A stretch of 64,000 nt of DNA from Agarivorans aestuarii (GCF_019670125.1 NZ_AP023033.1:3497501-3561500); one strand, 5' to 3'. Positions 9,451 to 21,076 are shown, counted from the stretch's first letter. The notes: a model not told the origin generated them from the sequence alone. Program-made: numbers and translations.

Positions 9451-12400
9451 TTAGCCCTCATCAAAATAGAAGTAAATTTGTTGTGGGCTCATATCCATAT
9501 TGGCTTCTCTTGAACCTTCCTTACACTCCCCGGCACTTTCACAAGTATGATCGTTGTTTTCATCTTGATCATCAAATTCTAAGTCTTCGCCAGGGTCTCC
9601 ACCAAATACTCTTACCACAGACTCACCTTGCTCATCCTCGCCGGAGTGAATAATCAAGTCGTCGGGTACTTTGTTATCTACATCGTAGTAGCGACTGTTA
9701 TTGATACTGGTCCCTATGTGCATATCTACAGCATAGGTGCGCCCTTTACCAATAGTAGGGATAGTACATGTTGCCGAGTTAGTGGTTTCTGGAGTGAACG
9801 AAGTGAAATACAACTCACCGCCTAATACCAAAGCCGCTCCCAAGGACTTTTCGCCATCCTCAACCAAGTTATATACCCAACCCTTGGAAGCACCCAACGC
9901 AATGAGCTGCGTTTCAATGGCGGCTTCATCACTTAAGGCACCAATAGGATCACTGGTAATGTTATAGAGATCATTAGAAACAATCGCTACCGGCTGGGCA
10001 TCGTCGTCAAGCGCGCCAAAATCGGTAACCTGAACATTATAATCGCGGAACATGTAAAAACGGTTATCTACACCATTGGGATCTTTATCACTCACCGGTT
10101 TAGTTCTATCCCCTGTTCCAATTAACACGGCATCGTAAGGGATCTGCTGAGAGTCAGTAATGGTCACTTGGTCCTCACCTTCTCCAGTGGTAATGCGAGT
10201 GAGCTTTTTAAGGTAGGTTCTTACAATAACTGGCTCAGTGAAGAACTTACGTTTATCGGTAACTACTGAGCTATCACTAATGCTCGCTAAAGCGGTCATT
10301 TTCCACTTCGACTGGGTGGCTGAGAATAAATCAACTCGCCATACTTGGCCTCCGGTATCACCAAAGTACAAGCGGTCAATATTACCATCCCCATCACTAT
10401 CTAAGGAGGCGACTCTAGCAGGTATGCTGTGAGTTAGGCGATCATCGTCTGCTGCTGTAATGCTCCATACTAGACTGCCATCTAAAGCATCAACAATAAA
10501 TACACCACGACCTCTATCATCATCGCTAGGGGTGCTTAAATCTTGGTTGGTATCATAGCCACCACCAAAAATAACAACTGGATTACTATGGCCTGGTACG
10601 TAGCCTACTGTAGGCTGGGACCAGCTTTGACCAAGCTCAGACATGCCAGTGCTTGAGCTATCAATCCGCCACAACATTTCGGGTAAATCCGGTTTGGTTA
10701 AGTCCATCGCATAATATGCATCACCACCGCGGCGTAGTCCGGTAAATACCAGTACTTTGTCTCCACTGCTGCTGTACTTACCATCATTATCAGTGTCTTT
10801 GAGCAATACTGTTGGCGTACCGTCTATCCCATATACATGTTGCGAGCTTGCTATGTTATTCCGCAGGGTAAGTTGTCTGCCCAATAACTCATAGGGGAAA
10901 AATGCCCAGCTTTCAGCAACACTTGACCCAGTATCTTTAAACATGTGCATAGCACCACCATTGGTACCAACAATGATTCTTATGTCCATATCGTCAGGAT
11001 CAGTACTATCAGCCGCAGCCCCACTGCGTAAACCATAGTTAATCACTAAGGGTCGAGAATGCAGTGGATCCGCCATTAAATCACTGCGAATAGTAGTACT
11101 GGTATCTCCGTCATCATTATCTACGTCAGTGCCGCGGATCCAACTAACATGACCTGCAATATCGTCTTCAGCAACACCAAGCTGATTAGCCAAATTGGCA
11201 TTGCTACCCGCCTTTGTGACCAAGTTGCTGGTAGTCAATGTGGTGAAGCTGCCGCTATCAGTTTGATTGAAATACACCATTCGGGCGTCATTACTAAGTA
11301 AGGTGTCAGAGACCCCGCCTAGCTCTACGTTGTTACCATCTTTAACAGAGGACCAAAATGTCTTGGCTTCGTCAATGATAGAGCCATCTGCGCCAATAGC
11401 AGGATTGCCGTTTTGATCCGCCATATAGCCTTCAGAAGACAGCTCCAGCTTTTTCAAGTTGCCACGCCAACGTGGATTAAGCGAAGGTTTGAACATGGCG
11501 TAATAAACTCTATCTAGAGTACGAGTTCGGTCAAAGTTGTTGCTGGTTACTGCCGGAGAAACTAAAGAAGAACTTTCTTCATAGATTCCGATTAAAGCTT
11601 GGCGAAAGGCTGCTTCTAAAGAGACCCCATCTTCTGCAGGATAAAAGCGCCCCTGAGCATTTTCAGCGGTAGCAGTTAACATTGCCGTGCCGCCTTCGAT
11701 AACATCTTCACCAAAACCAATAGTAGATATTTTCGCGTACTGCCGACCAGTCATGTTGGGGTTAATATCGTTAGTATTCATCCACTTAGAAAGCACCGGT
11801 AAATAGCTAGTTTCACTACCGGTACCAAAACCAACCGGGTCTTTCCAAGTACAACCATTAACCGTTGTGGCATTATCGCAACCAAATACATTGTCGGTAT
11901 TAATTGGCAGGTTTTTTATATTTTCATTTTCATCGGCATCAACACTGGGTGTGCCATCGGTGACGTAAATGATGTTGATGGAACTATCACACCCCACTTC
12001 ATAGGGTGATAAATAAGTATTAGTCCCACCGGAGGAGGTTTCTATGGTTTTATCTCGATCGTTTTTCTCGTTGTTATTGCCCTTTTCTCCATAATCTACT
12101 GCTTCTCCAGCAAAATAGTGCTTGGCCTCCATTAGTGTCTCAACCAAGGGGGTTCCGCCATCGGCGGTGAGCTCTATAATATCTGATATAAGATCCTGGT
12201 TATCATCAGAGGCTTGAATACCCCGAATCACCCTGCCGCCATCGTTAGAACGATTAAACACCATCAAGCCAAATTTAACACCATTGATAGTATTGAGGGC
12301 ATTCTCCATTGCTTCTTGAGCAATTTCGATACGAGGTCGAGTAGTGGTTGCATCAGAGTGATGGTACCAACGTAGATAATTGGCAGAATAAAGCGTAATT

Positions 12401-13185
12401 AAATAGCCATCATCAAATGAGTCTTTTGTAGTTTGCTCGGCGTTGGTTTTATTAAGGGTATAAAAGTCTTCGGTATTATTTGCAGCGCCATTAATCGGGT
12501 AGCCCTGGGGAGCATCTACATAAGAGTTATTACTCTCGCGATATTGACCAGGGTTAATTGTGGAAACGACCTTATCCACAAAACTACCATCGGAAGCCTG
12601 CAGCTTTACTGTAAATGAGCGAGGGTCTCCTTCTTCATCCAGTAAGCGACCATCACTTGCATCACTGCTAAGCTCATAGTCATCCATGCAATCAAGAACG
12701 GTGTAGTTAGCACCATTATTTAGTCGAACATCGTCCCATGAACCGGTGCCACCTTGCACCCGGTGCTCACGAAAGTAACCGGTAAAAATACCGTTTTTAG
12801 CCAAGGCTTCGTAGGAAGCGGCACAGTTATTAATGTCCCAAATAAACCGGCGGTCATCATTGGCACCGGTGGGAATATACGAGCCATCCACACCGTTAAC
12901 AGTAAAATAGATGAAATCATTATCTAGGCTGTTTTGAGAGCTCACCGCAATGGGGTAATCTTGATAACTAATATCGCCACTACTATCTCGGTTATACCCT
13001 TCGCGCGTAGTAATATTCCAAGCCATACTGCCCGAAGTATCAAATATAATTAACACCTTAGGGTCAGCTGAACTCAAGCTATTAAAATCAAATAAAAATA
13101 GCTCCGTATCATCAGCCCAAACTGGAAGTGTTACTGCAGCGGAACACAACCATGCAAGCAGCCCCGATTTTAACCGACCGTTCAT
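9451..13185 (-). CDS. pilY1: PilY1-like pilus tip/adhesin protein
   Basis: A 1244-residue secreted protein. It has a signal peptide (about 1-24, ending VWA) and a von Willebrand A-like N-terminal domain with MIDAS-type DTSGSM near residue 49, spread over about 45-550. The C-terminal PilC/PilY1 beta-propeller (about 650-1150) has calcium-loop motifs DTDNDGKYSSSGD and DSDGDGNIDRLYFGD. PilY1 caps the pilus, promotes extension, and binds surfaces and calcium in Pseudomonas. The RBS AGGAGAG precedes the ATG. It is fourth in the operon pilV-W-X-Y1-E. VWA regions of PilY1 vary greatly between species, so binding specificity cannot be predicted. Confidence 0.9.
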   Translation of the reverse strand: MNGRLKSGLLAWLCSAAVTLPVWADDTELFLFDFNSLSSADPKVLIIFDTSGSMAWNITTREGYNRDSSGDISYQDYPIAVSSQNSLDNDFIYFTVNGVDGSYIPTGANDDRRFIWDINNCAASYEALAKNGIFTGYFREHRVQGGTGSWDDVRLNNGANYTVLDCMDDYELSSDASDGRLLDEEGDPRSFTVKLQASDGSFVDKVVSTINPGQYRESNNSYVDAPQGYPINGAANNTEDFYTLNKTNAEQTTKDSFDDGYLITLYSANYLRWYHHSDATTTRPRIEIAQEAMENALNTINGVKFGLMVFNRSNDGGRVIRGIQASDDNQDLISDIIELTADGGTPLVETLMEAKHYFAGEAVDYGEKGNNNEKNDRDKTIETSSGGTNTYLSPYEVGCDSSINIIYVTDGTPSVDADENENIKNLPINTDNVFGCDNATTVNGCTWKDPVGFGTGSETSYLPVLSKWMNTNDINPNMTGRQYAKISTIGFGEDVIEGGTAMLTATAENAQGRFYPAEDGVSLEAAFRQALIGIYEESSSLVSPAVTSNNFDRTRTLDRVYYAMFKPSLNPRWRGNLKKLELSSEGYMADQNGNPAIGADGSIIDEAKTFWSSVKDGNNVELGGVSDTLLSNDARMVYFNQTDSGSFTTLTTSNLVTKAGSNANLANQLGVAEDDIAGHVSWIRGTDVDNDDGDTSTTIRSDLMADPLHSRPLVINYGLRSGAAADSTDPDDMDIRIIVGTNGGAMHMFKDTGSSVAESWAFFPYELLGRQLTLRNNIASSQHVYGIDGTPTVLLKDTDNDGKYSSSGDKVLVFTGLRRGGDAYYAMDLTKPDLPEMLWRIDSSSTGMSELGQSWSQPTVGYVPGHSNPVVIFGGGYDTNQDLSTPSDDDRGRGVFIVDALDGSLVWSITAADDDRLTHSIPARVASLDSDGDGNIDRLYFGDTGGQVWRVDLFSATQSKWKMTALASISDSSVVTDKRKFFTEPVIVRTYLKKLTRITTGEGEDQVTITDSQQIPYDAVLIGTGDRTKPVSDKDPNGVDNRFYMFRDYNVQVTDFGALDDDAQPVAIVSNDLYNITSDPIGALSDEAAIETQLIALGASKGWVYNLVEDGEKSLGAALVLGGELYFTSFTPETTNSATCTIPTIGKGRTYAVDMHIGTSINNSRYYDVDNKVPDDLIIHSGEDEQGESVVRVFGGDPGEDLEFDDQDENNDHTCESAGECKEGSREANMDMSPQQIYFYFDEG

Positions 13186-13241
13186 CTGCTCTCTCCTTGT
13201 TGTCTTGCCTGCAAACTATGCAAGCAGCTTTACCGTTTTGG

Positions 13242-13703
13242 CTATAGCATCGGCTGCTCTATACCGGCAGCTATTGACGTTGAAGCTCTATTAGCCTTTC
13301 CATATGTTTTTGTTGCGTCTACTCGCACATAGCGACATTGTGAGATGGCGTTATTACTACTGGCAGTAAAACTGCGCGCGCACACGCTATCTACTGTATG
13401 AATCATGGTGCCGTCAGCACCGGTTACCATGGTTGACACAGCCATCGATGCCGCAGGTGCCATAGCGCCAATCACCCCTTGAAGACTAGGCTCAAGAATT
13501 AGTTCATTCATTTCACCTTCGAGTAAGTGCTCCGCGCCCACCCGATCTCCCATCGCTGAGACCACTTTTAATCCTTGGTTAGCGCTACTTAATAACACCC
13601 CACCTAAAAAGCTTAAAATTAGCAAAAATAACATTGCCACAAACAATGCTGCTCCTTGCTGGCTTGTAGCCGTTTTTTGGCTAAACAAAACAGTTAGTTG
13701 CAT
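13242..13703 (-). CDS. pilX: Type IV pilus assembly protein PilX
   Basis: 153 residues from the ATG at 13703, which overlaps the pilW stop (TGATG). A TTG one codon upstream is possible but less likely. The N-terminus has the PilX_N signature QQGAALFVAMLFLLILSFLG, a hydrophobic helix without the usual Glu5. The remaining domain is small, with two Cys near the C-terminus. PilX helps initiate pilus assembly and positions PilY1. It lies 56 bp upstream of pilY1. It is somewhat shorter than many PilX proteins. Confidence 0.8.
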   Translation of the reverse strand: MQLTVLFSQKTATSQQGAALFVAMLFLLILSFLGGVLLSSANQGLKVVSAMGDRVGAEHLLEGEMNELILEPSLQGVIGAMAPAASMAVSTMVTGADGTMIHTVDSVCARSFTASSNNAISQCRYVRVDATKTYGKANRASTSIAAGIEQPML

Positions 13704-14713
13704 CAATACACCATGTTTCTTAGCGATACGACAGACTCAAACAAAGCCCGTCTATAATGATCATTAGCAGCGGCTACACTCACATCGCCCAATTCGTAGC
13801 TATTCCCATTAGTATAGTTTTTATCCTCGGTTAAGGAGCGAACCAACAAAAATACTTTGACGCCAATCACTCGGCCCTCACTCCATTGCAGGGGTGTCAC
13901 GCTGTTTGAGGAGACAAAGTCATTAACCACGCCATCTTGAGTCGTATCAGTATCAACCCCCAGCAATACTCGCATCCGCTCGATGCCTTCCACCAAGGGG
14001 CCAGATCCCAAGATTTGCATACCGCTGTTATTATCCAGGTATAACTGACGAAGCACCGGCAAACCAGACTGAGCGCTCACATCCAGATAGTAAACAATAT
14101 GCTGGTATTCCCATATTTGCCTGCCAGGCATCACTGTCTCGGTAGGCCAAGGGTCTGTAGAGGTAAATATCTGGGCACTGGCAGCATTTGCCGCAAAATA
14201 GTAGCGGTCAGAATCCAACTCACCCGCCGATTGGATGGGCGAGCCAATCACTCTTTTGATGCCGATAACATCAGAACCCACAATCAAATTGCTGCGACTA
14301 CTTACGCAACTGTATTGGCCGTTTAAAGAATTTGAGCTATTAATTTGCCCGACAAACAAGGAGCTAAATCTACCATCCACAGAGGGGAATGAACCCTCAG
14401 GAGTGCTACCTATCCAGTCAATTGTGCAGTCATTAGCTGCGGTAACATCGGTGGCGACTAATTCAACGCCAGAGCCGCGAACCATTGGATTACCGGTATA
14501 TTCACCAAAAAAACCCACCATTCTTAAATCACGGGTAATCAAGTGCATGGCAATACGGCCACTCTCCATCAATTGCTCACTGTGATAGGTTGATTCGGTA
14601 CTGCGCTGTGAGGCAACTAAAAAGCTACTGATCCCTGCAGTTAAAAACAGCCCAATCACAATGGCAATCAGCCACTCAATAAGGGTGAAACCCTGCTGAA
14701 AATGCTTGCTCAT
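13703..14713 (-). CDS. pilW: Type IV pilus minor pilin PilW
   Basis: A 336-residue minor pilin. The prepilin motif QGFTLIEWLIAIVIGLFLTA lies near the N-terminus, with Glu5 and a hydrophobic helix, and a large C-terminal globular domain typical of PilW follows (MHLITRDLRMVGFFG, conserved after the helix). The ATG overlaps the pilV stop as ATGA, and its own stop overlaps pilX. Confidence 0.88.
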   Translation of the reverse strand: MSKHFQQGFTLIEWLIAIVIGLFLTAGISSFLVASQRSTESTYHSEQLMESGRIAMHLITRDLRMVGFFGEYTGNPMVRGSGVELVATDVTAANDCTIDWIGSTPEGSFPSVDGRFSSLFVGQINSSNSLNGQYSCVSSRSNLIVGSDVIGIKRVIGSPIQSAGELDSDRYYFAANAASAQIFTSTDPWPTETVMPGRQIWEYQHIVYYLDVSAQSGLPVLRQLYLDNNSGMQILGSGPLVEGIERMRVLLGVDTDTTQDGVVNDFVSSNSVTPLQWSEGRVIGVKVFLLVRSLTEDKNYTNGNSYELGDVSVAAANDHYRRALFESVVSLRNMVY

Positions 14714-15273
14714 GAGGCCACCCGAGTTGTTAATGCCATCTTGCGGCGTTTGTCTGACTGGGCGCCGCAGTTAGCGGTAACCGTATTGCTACTAGTAATG
14801 CCACTAAAAGACTGCCTCGACATCCATGTAACCACTACCGTGAGATCTCCATTAGCGCTTAACAATACACAACCATTTGGCTTAACCAAGCCGCCCTTAG
14901 CTCCTGCAGCTTTGGCATAGAGACCATACTCCCAATGGTAGAGGTCGTAGTTCACTACATCGGCAAGGCTACAGGCTGTCATTAAACCGCTGTTTTCGGC
15001 ACAAGCGGGTTTTGCTCTGGCTGTTTGACCATCGCCAACGATAACAGTGGCAGGGTTATTAGCTTGCCAAGCAATATGATTAAGGCGAACCCGCTCCACC
15101 ATGTCTTCGGCTAAAATCATGGCAACGGTGCGTTGATGAGTTTCGAAACTAGAGCGCTTAGCAACTGCTTGCATGGCAACAACCGCAAGCAGGCCTACCG
15201 CCAATATAAAAGAGGTGATAATAACTTCAATCAGAGTAAAGCCTCTGACAGATGACAATGGTATTGCTTGCAT
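14710..15273 (-). CDS. pilV: Type IV pilus minor pilin PilV
   Basis: A 187-residue prepilin with RGFTLIEVIITSFILAVGLL (Glu5 present) and the family segment LAEDMVERVRLN. It is the first gene of the operon. Upstream lies the ispH terminator, so a promoter is expected at 15274-15354, though no strong -35/-10 pair is obvious. Confidence 0.87.
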   Translation of the reverse strand: MQAIPLSSVRGFTLIEVIITSFILAVGLLAVVAMQAVAKRSSFETHQRTVAMILAEDMVERVRLNHIAWQANNPATVIVGDGQTARAKPACAENSGLMTACSLADVVNYDLYHWEYGLYAKAAGAKGGLVKPNGCVLLSANGDLTVVVTWMSRQSFSGITSSNTVTANCGAQSDKRRKMALTTRVAS

Positions 15274-15354
15274 CCCTACCTACCCATCCTTGATGCTTAC
15301 TTAGCGTCCGATAGTTCTGCCTTTCGAATCGACCAGTTAATTAGGGTATAGCGC

Positions 15355-15381
15355 AAAAAAGAAGGCTATGCCTTCTTTTTT
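15355..15381. terminator. Intrinsic terminator after ispH
   Basis: AAAAAAGAAGGC, loop TAT, GCCTTCTTTTTT: a 6-bp GC-containing stem extended by A/T pairs. It ends the murJ-ribF-ileS-lspA-fkpB-ispH transcript and insulates the pil operon. Confidence 0.85.
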
Positions 15382-15404
15382 AGGGGAATTGAGAGGTGAC
15401 TCAG

Positions 15405-16349
15405 TTAGCTGGTTTGAGTAACTCTAAGCTCTGCAGGCACTTCAAAAATAGTGTTTTCTTCACGACCAGGGTTTTCAACAACTGTTACCCCGCCCATCGC
15501 TTTCAAGCCAGATACCACTTCTTGAACAAGCACCTCAGGAGCAGAAGCACCAGCGGTAACACCAATACGGCTATCGGCTTTAAACCACTGACAGTTAATA
15601 TCGCTAACACCGTCAATCAAGTAAGCAGCTGCGCCAGACTTCTCGGCTTTTTCGCGCAATCGGTTAGAGTTAGAAGAGTTTTTCGACCCCACCACCAATA
15701 CCACATCAGACTTTTCTGCGAGATCTTTTACCGCATCTTGGCGATTCTGCGTAGCGTAACAAATATCGTCTTTACGCGGTCCTTGAATCTCTGGGAAGGT
15801 CTCACGCAAGGCGTCAATAATTGCCGAGGTATCATCAACTGACAGAGTGGTTTGAGTACAATAAAACAGTTGCTCAGGTTTTTTTACCTGCAACTTAGCT
15901 ACATCATCTACGGTTTCTACCAGATAAATACCGCCGTCGACATTGTCATACTGGCCCATGGTGCCATTTACTTCGGGATGGCCGTGGTGGCCAATCAAAA
16001 TACACTCAATACCTTTACGGCTAGCGCGAGTAACTTCCATATGGACTTTAGTCACTAAGGGGCAAGTTGCATCAAAGATTTTAAGGTCACGTTGTTTCGC
16101 TTCGGCGCGTACTGCTTGAGACACGCCGTGAGCGCTGAAGATACAAATGCTGCCTTCAGGCACGTCGCTCAGTTCATCAACAAACTCTGCGCCACGTTTA
16201 CGCAAGCCATCTACTACGTAGCGGTTATGAACCACTTCATGGCGCACATAAATGGGAGCCCCAAACATCTCTAAAGCGCGTTCTACAATAGAAATAGCGC
16301 GATCAACACCTGCACAAAAACCACGAGGATTGGCTAACAGTATTTCCAC
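15405..16349 (-). CDS. ispH: 4-hydroxy-3-methylbut-2-enyl diphosphate reductase IspH
   Basis: Last enzyme of the MEP isoprenoid pathway; reduces HMBPP to IPP and DMAPP. 314 residues. All three iron-sulphur cluster Cys are present: Cys12 ([11 protein letters not shown]), the [11 protein letters not shown] Cys and the [10 protein letters not shown] Cys. The catalytic Glu/Thr motif region VNGTMGQ is also present. It is the last gene of the ileS operon, 9 bp after fkpB. Confidence 0.96.
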   Translation of the reverse strand: MEILLANPRGFCAGVDRAISIVERALEMFGAPIYVRHEVVHNRYVVDGLRKRGAEFVDELSDVPEGSICIFSAHGVSQAVRAEAKQRDLKIFDATCPLVTKVHMEVTRASRKGIECILIGHHGHPEVNGTMGQYDNVDGGIYLVETVDDVAKLQVKKPEQLFYCTQTTLSVDDTSAIIDALRETFPEIQGPRKDDICYATQNRQDAVKDLAEKSDVVLVVGSKNSSNSNRLREKAEKSGAAAYLIDGVSDINCQWFKADSRIGVTAGASAPEVLVQEVVSGLKAMGGVTVVENPGREENTIFEVPAELRVTQTS

Positions 16350-16358
16350 TATCGCTCC

Positions 16359-16784
16359 TTAATTAACCGCTAAAATTTCTACTTCGAAAATAACCGTTTG
16401 ACCAGCTAAGGGATGATTAAAATCTACCGTTACTGAATCACCGGTTACTTCACGTACTATTCCGGGAATTTCGCTTCCGTCTGGCTGAGCAAACGCAATA
16501 ATGCTGCCTTCTTCGGCAGGCGCTTCATCACCAAACTTACTGCGCTCAAAGTACTTGATGTTATCAGGATTACTTTGACCAAAAGCTTGTTCAGCCCTAA
16601 GCTCAAACTGGCTTTTATCACCGGCCTTTAAGCCCAGCAAACAAGTTTCAAAACCCTCAGTTAAACTTCCATCACCCATTACCAATTGAGCTGGCTTAGG
16701 GTAGTTGTAGGTGCTTTCTGCAATCGAGCCATCACTTAGCTTTAATACAAAATGCAGCTCTACTGTGCTTCCTTGCTGGATCAT
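16359..16784 (-). CDS. fkpB: FKBP-type peptidyl-prolyl isomerase FkpB (SlpA)
   Basis: A 141-residue SlyD-like prolyl isomerase/chaperone. The FKBP core is split by an insert-in-flap domain (about residues 70-120). VELHFVLKLSDGSIAEST and LTEGFETCLLGLKAGDKSQF are typical. The ATG overlaps the lspA stop (ATGA). Its place between lspA and ispH is conserved across gammaproteobacteria. Confidence 0.93.
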   Translation of the reverse strand: MIQQGSTVELHFVLKLSDGSIAESTYNYPKPAQLVMGDGSLTEGFETCLLGLKAGDKSQFELRAEQAFGQSNPDNIKYFERSKFGDEAPAEEGSIIAFAQPDGSEIPGIVREVTGDSVTVDFNHPLAGQTVIFEVEILAVN

Positions 16785-17293
16785 TTAGCATCCTTGGTTT
16801 GTGGCGACAAAAAGCTATCTAATACCAATAGCACTGCCCCTACACAAATGGCTGAGTCTGCAACGTTGAATGAAGGCCAGTGGTAAGAGCCAACATAAAA
16901 ATCGAGAAAGTCGATAACATAGCCAAACGCTACGCGGTCAAATACGTTACCAATTGCTCCGCCTAATACTAAGGCATAAGCAATGGCTGGCCACTTTTGC
17001 TCGGCCGGTGTTTTTTTCATCCACCACACCAGCAAACCACTCACAAAAAGCGCTATGGCAGTAAAAAACCAACGTTGCCAGCCACCGGCATCACTTAAAA
17101 AGCTAAAAGCTGCACCGTAGTTTCGAACCGAAACCAAATTAAAGAATGGGGTTACCGCTACCGACTCATATAAATCGAAGGTTTTAGCAATGGCAAACTT
17201 GGTAACTTGGTCAACAATGAATACCACCACACTTAACCACAACCAACGTAAACCAGTGCTATTTGTTTTACTTACTACAGCGTCGTTATGCAT
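16781..17293 (-). CDS. lspA: Lipoprotein signal peptidase LspA
   Basis: Cleaves the signal peptide of lipidated prolipoproteins in the inner membrane. 170 residues from the ATG at 17293, with four membrane helices and the catalytic motifs [19 protein letters not shown] and FNVADSAI (two Asp). The open frame continues upstream to 17314, but the ATG at 17293 gives a length close to E. coli (164) and lies after GGTGAG. It overlaps the ileS stop by 8 bp (ATGCATAA). Confidence 0.93.
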   Translation of the reverse strand: MHNDAVVSKTNSTGLRWLWLSVVVFIVDQVTKFAIAKTFDLYESVAVTPFFNLVSVRNYGAAFSFLSDAGGWQRWFFTAIALFVSGLLVWWMKKTPAEQKWPAIAYALVLGGAIGNVFDRVAFGYVIDFLDFYVGSYHWPSFNVADSAICVGAVLLVLDSFLSPQTKDAK

Positions 17294-20117
17294 AGCTACG
17301 AGACTCACCTTCACCCGCTACGTTGGTTACACAGCGACCACACAAGCTTGGATGTTCAGCATTTTGACCAACATCTTCGCGGTGGTGCCAACAACGGTCA
17401 CACTTCGCGCCACTTGCCACTTCTACCATTACTTTAAGGTTGTCCAACTCAGTAGCAGCGGCATTATCACCCGCTTCACTTAAAGCCTGTAAGCTTACAT
17501 CTGAAGTTAACAATACAAAGCGTAACTCATCACCCAGCTGGCTTAACACTTGCTCTAACTGGCTATCCACAAACAGTGTTACTTTAGCCTCTAAGGTGCC
17601 ACCAATTTTCTTGTCGCGGCGTGCTTGCTCTAGGTTCTTATTCACTTCATCACGAATGGTGATTAGTTGAGCCCAGAATGCATCATTCATTTTGCTATCT
17701 TGTGATAACGAAGTTAAGCCTTCGTACCACGCCTCAGTGAATACAAATTCGCTACGCTCCCCAGGTAATGCTTGCCAAATCTCGTCAGCGGTAAAGCTTA
17801 AGATAGGTGCAATCCAGCGGGTTAGCGCTTCAGCGATGTGGAATAGCGCCGTTTGACAAGAGCGTCGTGCTAGGCCATCGGCTTTTGCGGTGTACTGACG
17901 ATCTTTAATGATGTCTAAATAGAAACTACCTAGTTCAATTGAACAGAAGTGCATTAGCTTTTGATAAACAACGTGGAACTGGTATTGCTCGTAAGCTTCT
18001 ACAATCTCTTGTTGAACAGCAGCTGCTCGACCCACTACCCAGCGGTCAAGCTCTACCATGTCTTCACTTGCCACTAAATGCTGCTCAGGTTCAAACCCAG
18101 CTAAGTTAGCCAATAGGAAGCGCGAGGTATTACGGATACGACGATAAGCATCGGCGCTGCGTTTGAATACTTCGTCCGATACGCTCATTTCAGCGGTGTA
18201 GTTGGTTGATGCAATCCACAAACGTAAGATGTCTGAACCCAATTTGTTCCAAACATCCTGCGGAGCGATACCATTACCTAAAGATTTAGAGAACTTATGG
18301 CCATTAGCATCTACGGTAAAACCGTGAGTAAGTACTTGCTGGTAGGGTGCTTTGCCATTAATCGCAGTTGCAATCATTAGCGAAGATTGGAACCAACCAC
18401 GGTGTTGGTCGGAGCCTTCTAAATACATGTCTGCTGCTTGGCCGTTAAACTCTTCACGGGCAGCAACCACACTTGAATGGGTTGAACCAGAGTCAAACCA
18501 TACATCTAAGGTATCTTCTACCTTACGGTACTGCTCGGCTTCATCGCCCAGTAGTTCAGTAGCATCTAAATCCCACCAAGCCTGAATACCGCTTTGCTCA
18601 ACACGTTTAGCGACGTCTTCCATCAACTCTACCGCACGAGGGTGCAATTCGTTAGTTTCGCGGTGCACAAACAATGCAATCGGTACGCCCCAGGTACGTT
18701 GGCGAGAGATACACCAATCTGGGCGGTTTTCTACCATGCTTTCGATACGGCTTTGGCCCCAATCTGGGATCCACTGGGTTTTCTCGATTTCTTGCATCGC
18801 TTGCTTACGCAAACCATTTTGGTCCATGCTCACAAACCACTGCGGCGTAGCACGGAAAATAATAGGGGTTTTGTGACGCCAGCAATGCGGGTAGCTATGA
18901 CGGTAAGCATGGTGATGCAGAAGCGCGCCCGTTTCTTTAAGTTTTTCAACTACGTTGTCGTTGGCTTTAAATACATGCTGACCACCAAAAAATTCGGTAT
19001 CGGCAAGGTAAACACCATTATCACCAACCGGGTTAGCCACTTCTAAGTTGTACTTTTGGCCTACCGCGAAATCTTCTTGACCATGGCCAGGAGCAGTGTG
19101 AACGCAACCTGTACCTGACTCAGTCGTTACGTGGTCACCTAAAATAACAGGCACTTCAAAGTCATAAAATGGGTGCTTAAGTTTTACTAACTCTAAGGCA
19201 TCACCTTGGCAGTAACCTAAAGCATGGAAGTGAGTCGCACCAAAGCGCTCTACACACTCTTCCATTAGGTCGCGCGCCAGAATTAAACGCTCTTTGCCAG
19301 TTTCAGTTTCAATTTGAACTAACACATATTCAAGGTGTGCATTTAAGGCTACCGCACGGTTAGCAGGTAAAGTCCACGGCGTAGTGGTCCAAATAACTGC
19401 AGAGATTGGCCCTTCACCAGTCACGCCTTCTGGGTGATCAAATTTGGCTAATACTTCAGCTTCGTCAACAGCGGTAAAACGCACATCAATGGCAGGAGAG
19501 GTTTTATCTTCGTATTCAACTTCAGCTTCAGCAAGTGCACTGCCACAATCGGTACACCAGTGCACAGGTTTAGAACCTTGCAATAGGTGGCCATTATCGA
19601 TGATTTTTGCCAAGGCACGGATGATGTTTGCTTCAGTATCGAAGTTCATGGTTAGGTAAGGGTTTTGCCAATCACCTAAAATGCCCATGCGGATAAAGTC
19701 GTTGCGCTGACCATCAATTTGCTTAGCGGCGTAATCGCGACACTTTTGACGAAATTCAGCAGCGGTCACTTTTTTGCCCGGCTTGCCAACTTTCTTTTCT
19801 ACTTGTAGCTCAATAGGTAAACCGTGGCAGTCCCAGCCAGGCACATAAGGAGAATCGTAGTCTGATAAAGTCTTCGACTTAATAATGATGTCTTTAAGCA
19901 CCTTGTTAACCGCATGGCCAAGGTGAATATTGCCGTTGGCGTATGGAGGGCCATCGTGCAAAATAAAGCTCTTCTTACCTTTTTTGGCCTGTCTAATTTG
20001 GCCGTACAGATCCTTTTCGCTCCAACGCTTAAGCATTGCAGGTTCGCGGTTAGCTAAATTACCACGCATCGGGAATTCAGTATCAGGTAGATTAAGAGTA
20101 TCTTTATAGTCGCTCAT
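17286..20117 (-). CDS. ileS: Isoleucyl-tRNA synthetase
   Basis: A 943-residue class I synthetase that charges tRNA-Ile. HIGH motif: [16 protein letters not shown], near residue 58. KMSKS loop: KFSKSLGN, with Phe in place of Met. The editing CP1 domain lies between them (about 200-400). The C-terminal zinc ribbon CDRCWHH...CGRCV is intact. It sits 20 bp after ribF and overlaps lspA. Confidence 0.97.
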   Translation of the reverse strand: MSDYKDTLNLPDTEFPMRGNLANREPAMLKRWSEKDLYGQIRQAKKGKKSFILHDGPPYANGNIHLGHAVNKVLKDIIIKSKTLSDYDSPYVPGWDCHGLPIELQVEKKVGKPGKKVTAAEFRQKCRDYAAKQIDGQRNDFIRMGILGDWQNPYLTMNFDTEANIIRALAKIIDNGHLLQGSKPVHWCTDCGSALAEAEVEYEDKTSPAIDVRFTAVDEAEVLAKFDHPEGVTGEGPISAVIWTTTPWTLPANRAVALNAHLEYVLVQIETETGKERLILARDLMEECVERFGATHFHALGYCQGDALELVKLKHPFYDFEVPVILGDHVTTESGTGCVHTAPGHGQEDFAVGQKYNLEVANPVGDNGVYLADTEFFGGQHVFKANDNVVEKLKETGALLHHHAYRHSYPHCWRHKTPIIFRATPQWFVSMDQNGLRKQAMQEIEKTQWIPDWGQSRIESMVENRPDWCISRQRTWGVPIALFVHRETNELHPRAVELMEDVAKRVEQSGIQAWWDLDATELLGDEAEQYRKVEDTLDVWFDSGSTHSSVVAAREEFNGQAADMYLEGSDQHRGWFQSSLMIATAINGKAPYQQVLTHGFTVDANGHKFSKSLGNGIAPQDVWNKLGSDILRLWIASTNYTAEMSVSDEVFKRSADAYRRIRNTSRFLLANLAGFEPEQHLVASEDMVELDRWVVGRAAAVQQEIVEAYEQYQFHVVYQKLMHFCSIELGSFYLDIIKDRQYTAKADGLARRSCQTALFHIAEALTRWIAPILSFTADEIWQALPGERSEFVFTEAWYEGLTSLSQDSKMNDAFWAQLITIRDEVNKNLEQARRDKKIGGTLEAKVTLFVDSQLEQVLSQLGDELRFVLLTSDVSLQALSEAGDNAAATELDNLKVMVEVASGAKCDRCWHHREDVGQNAEHPSLCGRCVTNVAGEGESRSYA

Positions 20118-20137
20118 CGAATCACTTTTCCAGTCAA

Positions 20138-21076
20138 TTACTCTGCAAGGCCATAGTAGGCTTTTGCACGCTTAATATCGAGATTCACCTGAGCTTTAAG
20201 CGCATCAAGCGAATCAAATTTTTGTTCATCTCGTATTTTTAACTGCGGTTCAACCACTAATCGTTGGCCATACAGATTGGCGTCAAACTCAAACAAATGA
20301 GCTTCTACCAATAAATCCTTTCCTGCGGCGGTTGGCCGCCAGCCTATGTTAGCAATGCCTGAAAAGCGATGCCCTGGCTGATCTTGTATATAGGCTTTAA
20401 CTGCAAACACCCCATGCAAGGGGCATACATGGCGGGCAACTTTTAAATTTGCCGTAGCAAAGCCCAATTGACGCCCCAACTTTTGGCCATGAATGACTTT
20501 GCCATTAAAGCTAAATTTTCTGCCTAGCAATTGAGCCACCGTTGAGAAATCGGCCTCGGCTAAATGCTGACGTAATAAGGTACTGCTCACTCGCTGCTGA
20601 TTTAAGCAAAACGAATCAGTTGCTGTAAGCTCAAAACCGTACTGTTTTTTGGCCGCTTGTAAGCTTGCGAAATTACCTTCTCGGCCTTTACCAAAGTGGA
20701 AGTCATCTCCCACTGCTAGGTATTTTACTCCCAGCAATTCAACCAATAACTGGCGAACAAAATAGTCGGCACTTTGTTGAGCAAACTCATGACTAAAACG
20801 CACCACCAACAAGCGGTCTACACCTAAGCTTTTTAGTTGCTGATACTTATCGCGAAATCGGCTAATTCGAGCGGGTGCTTTATCTTTAGCAAACACCTCA
20901 AGCGGTTGTGGCTCAAAAATCATCACCACAGCGGGCAAACTCCGCTGGCGAGCCTGATCAACTAAACGCTTAATTACTTGTTGATGGCCTAAATGCACGC
21001 CATCAAAATTACCAATACTTAATGCACAGCCATAGTGACGCGCTTTAATGTTGCGTATTCCGCGAATTAACTCCAT
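20138..21076 (-). CDS. ribF: Bifunctional riboflavin kinase / FAD synthetase
   Basis: Converts riboflavin to FMN and FAD. 312 residues: N-terminal FAD-synthetase nucleotidyltransferase domain with [16 protein letters not shown] (residues about 21-36) and [16 protein letters not shown], and C-terminal riboflavin kinase domain with [12 protein letters not shown]. The murJ-ribF-ileS order is common in marine gammaproteobacteria. Confidence 0.95.
   Translation of the reverse strand: MELIRGIRNIKARHYGCALSIGNFDGVHLGHQQVIKRLVDQARQRSLPAVVMIFEPQPLEVFAKDKAPARISRFRDKYQQLKSLGVDRLLVVRFSHEFAQQSADYFVRQLLVELLGVKYLAVGDDFHFGKGREGNFASLQAAKKQYGFELTATDSFCLNQQRVSSTLLRQHLAEADFSTVAQLLGRKFSFNGKVIHGQKLGRQLGFATANLKVARHVCPLHGVFAVKAYIQDQPGHRFSGIANIGWRPTAAGKDLLVEAHLFEFDANLYGQRLVVEPQLKIRDEQKFDSLDALKAQVNLDIKRAKAYYGLAE

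Noticed and set aside
9628-12920. Open frames on both strands inside pilY1
   Set aside because: pilY1 is a full-length protein with clear domains; the others have no signals of their own.
18352-19659. Open frames up to 150 codons antisense to ileS
   Set aside because: Low-complexity translations typical of shadow frames over a highly conserved gene.
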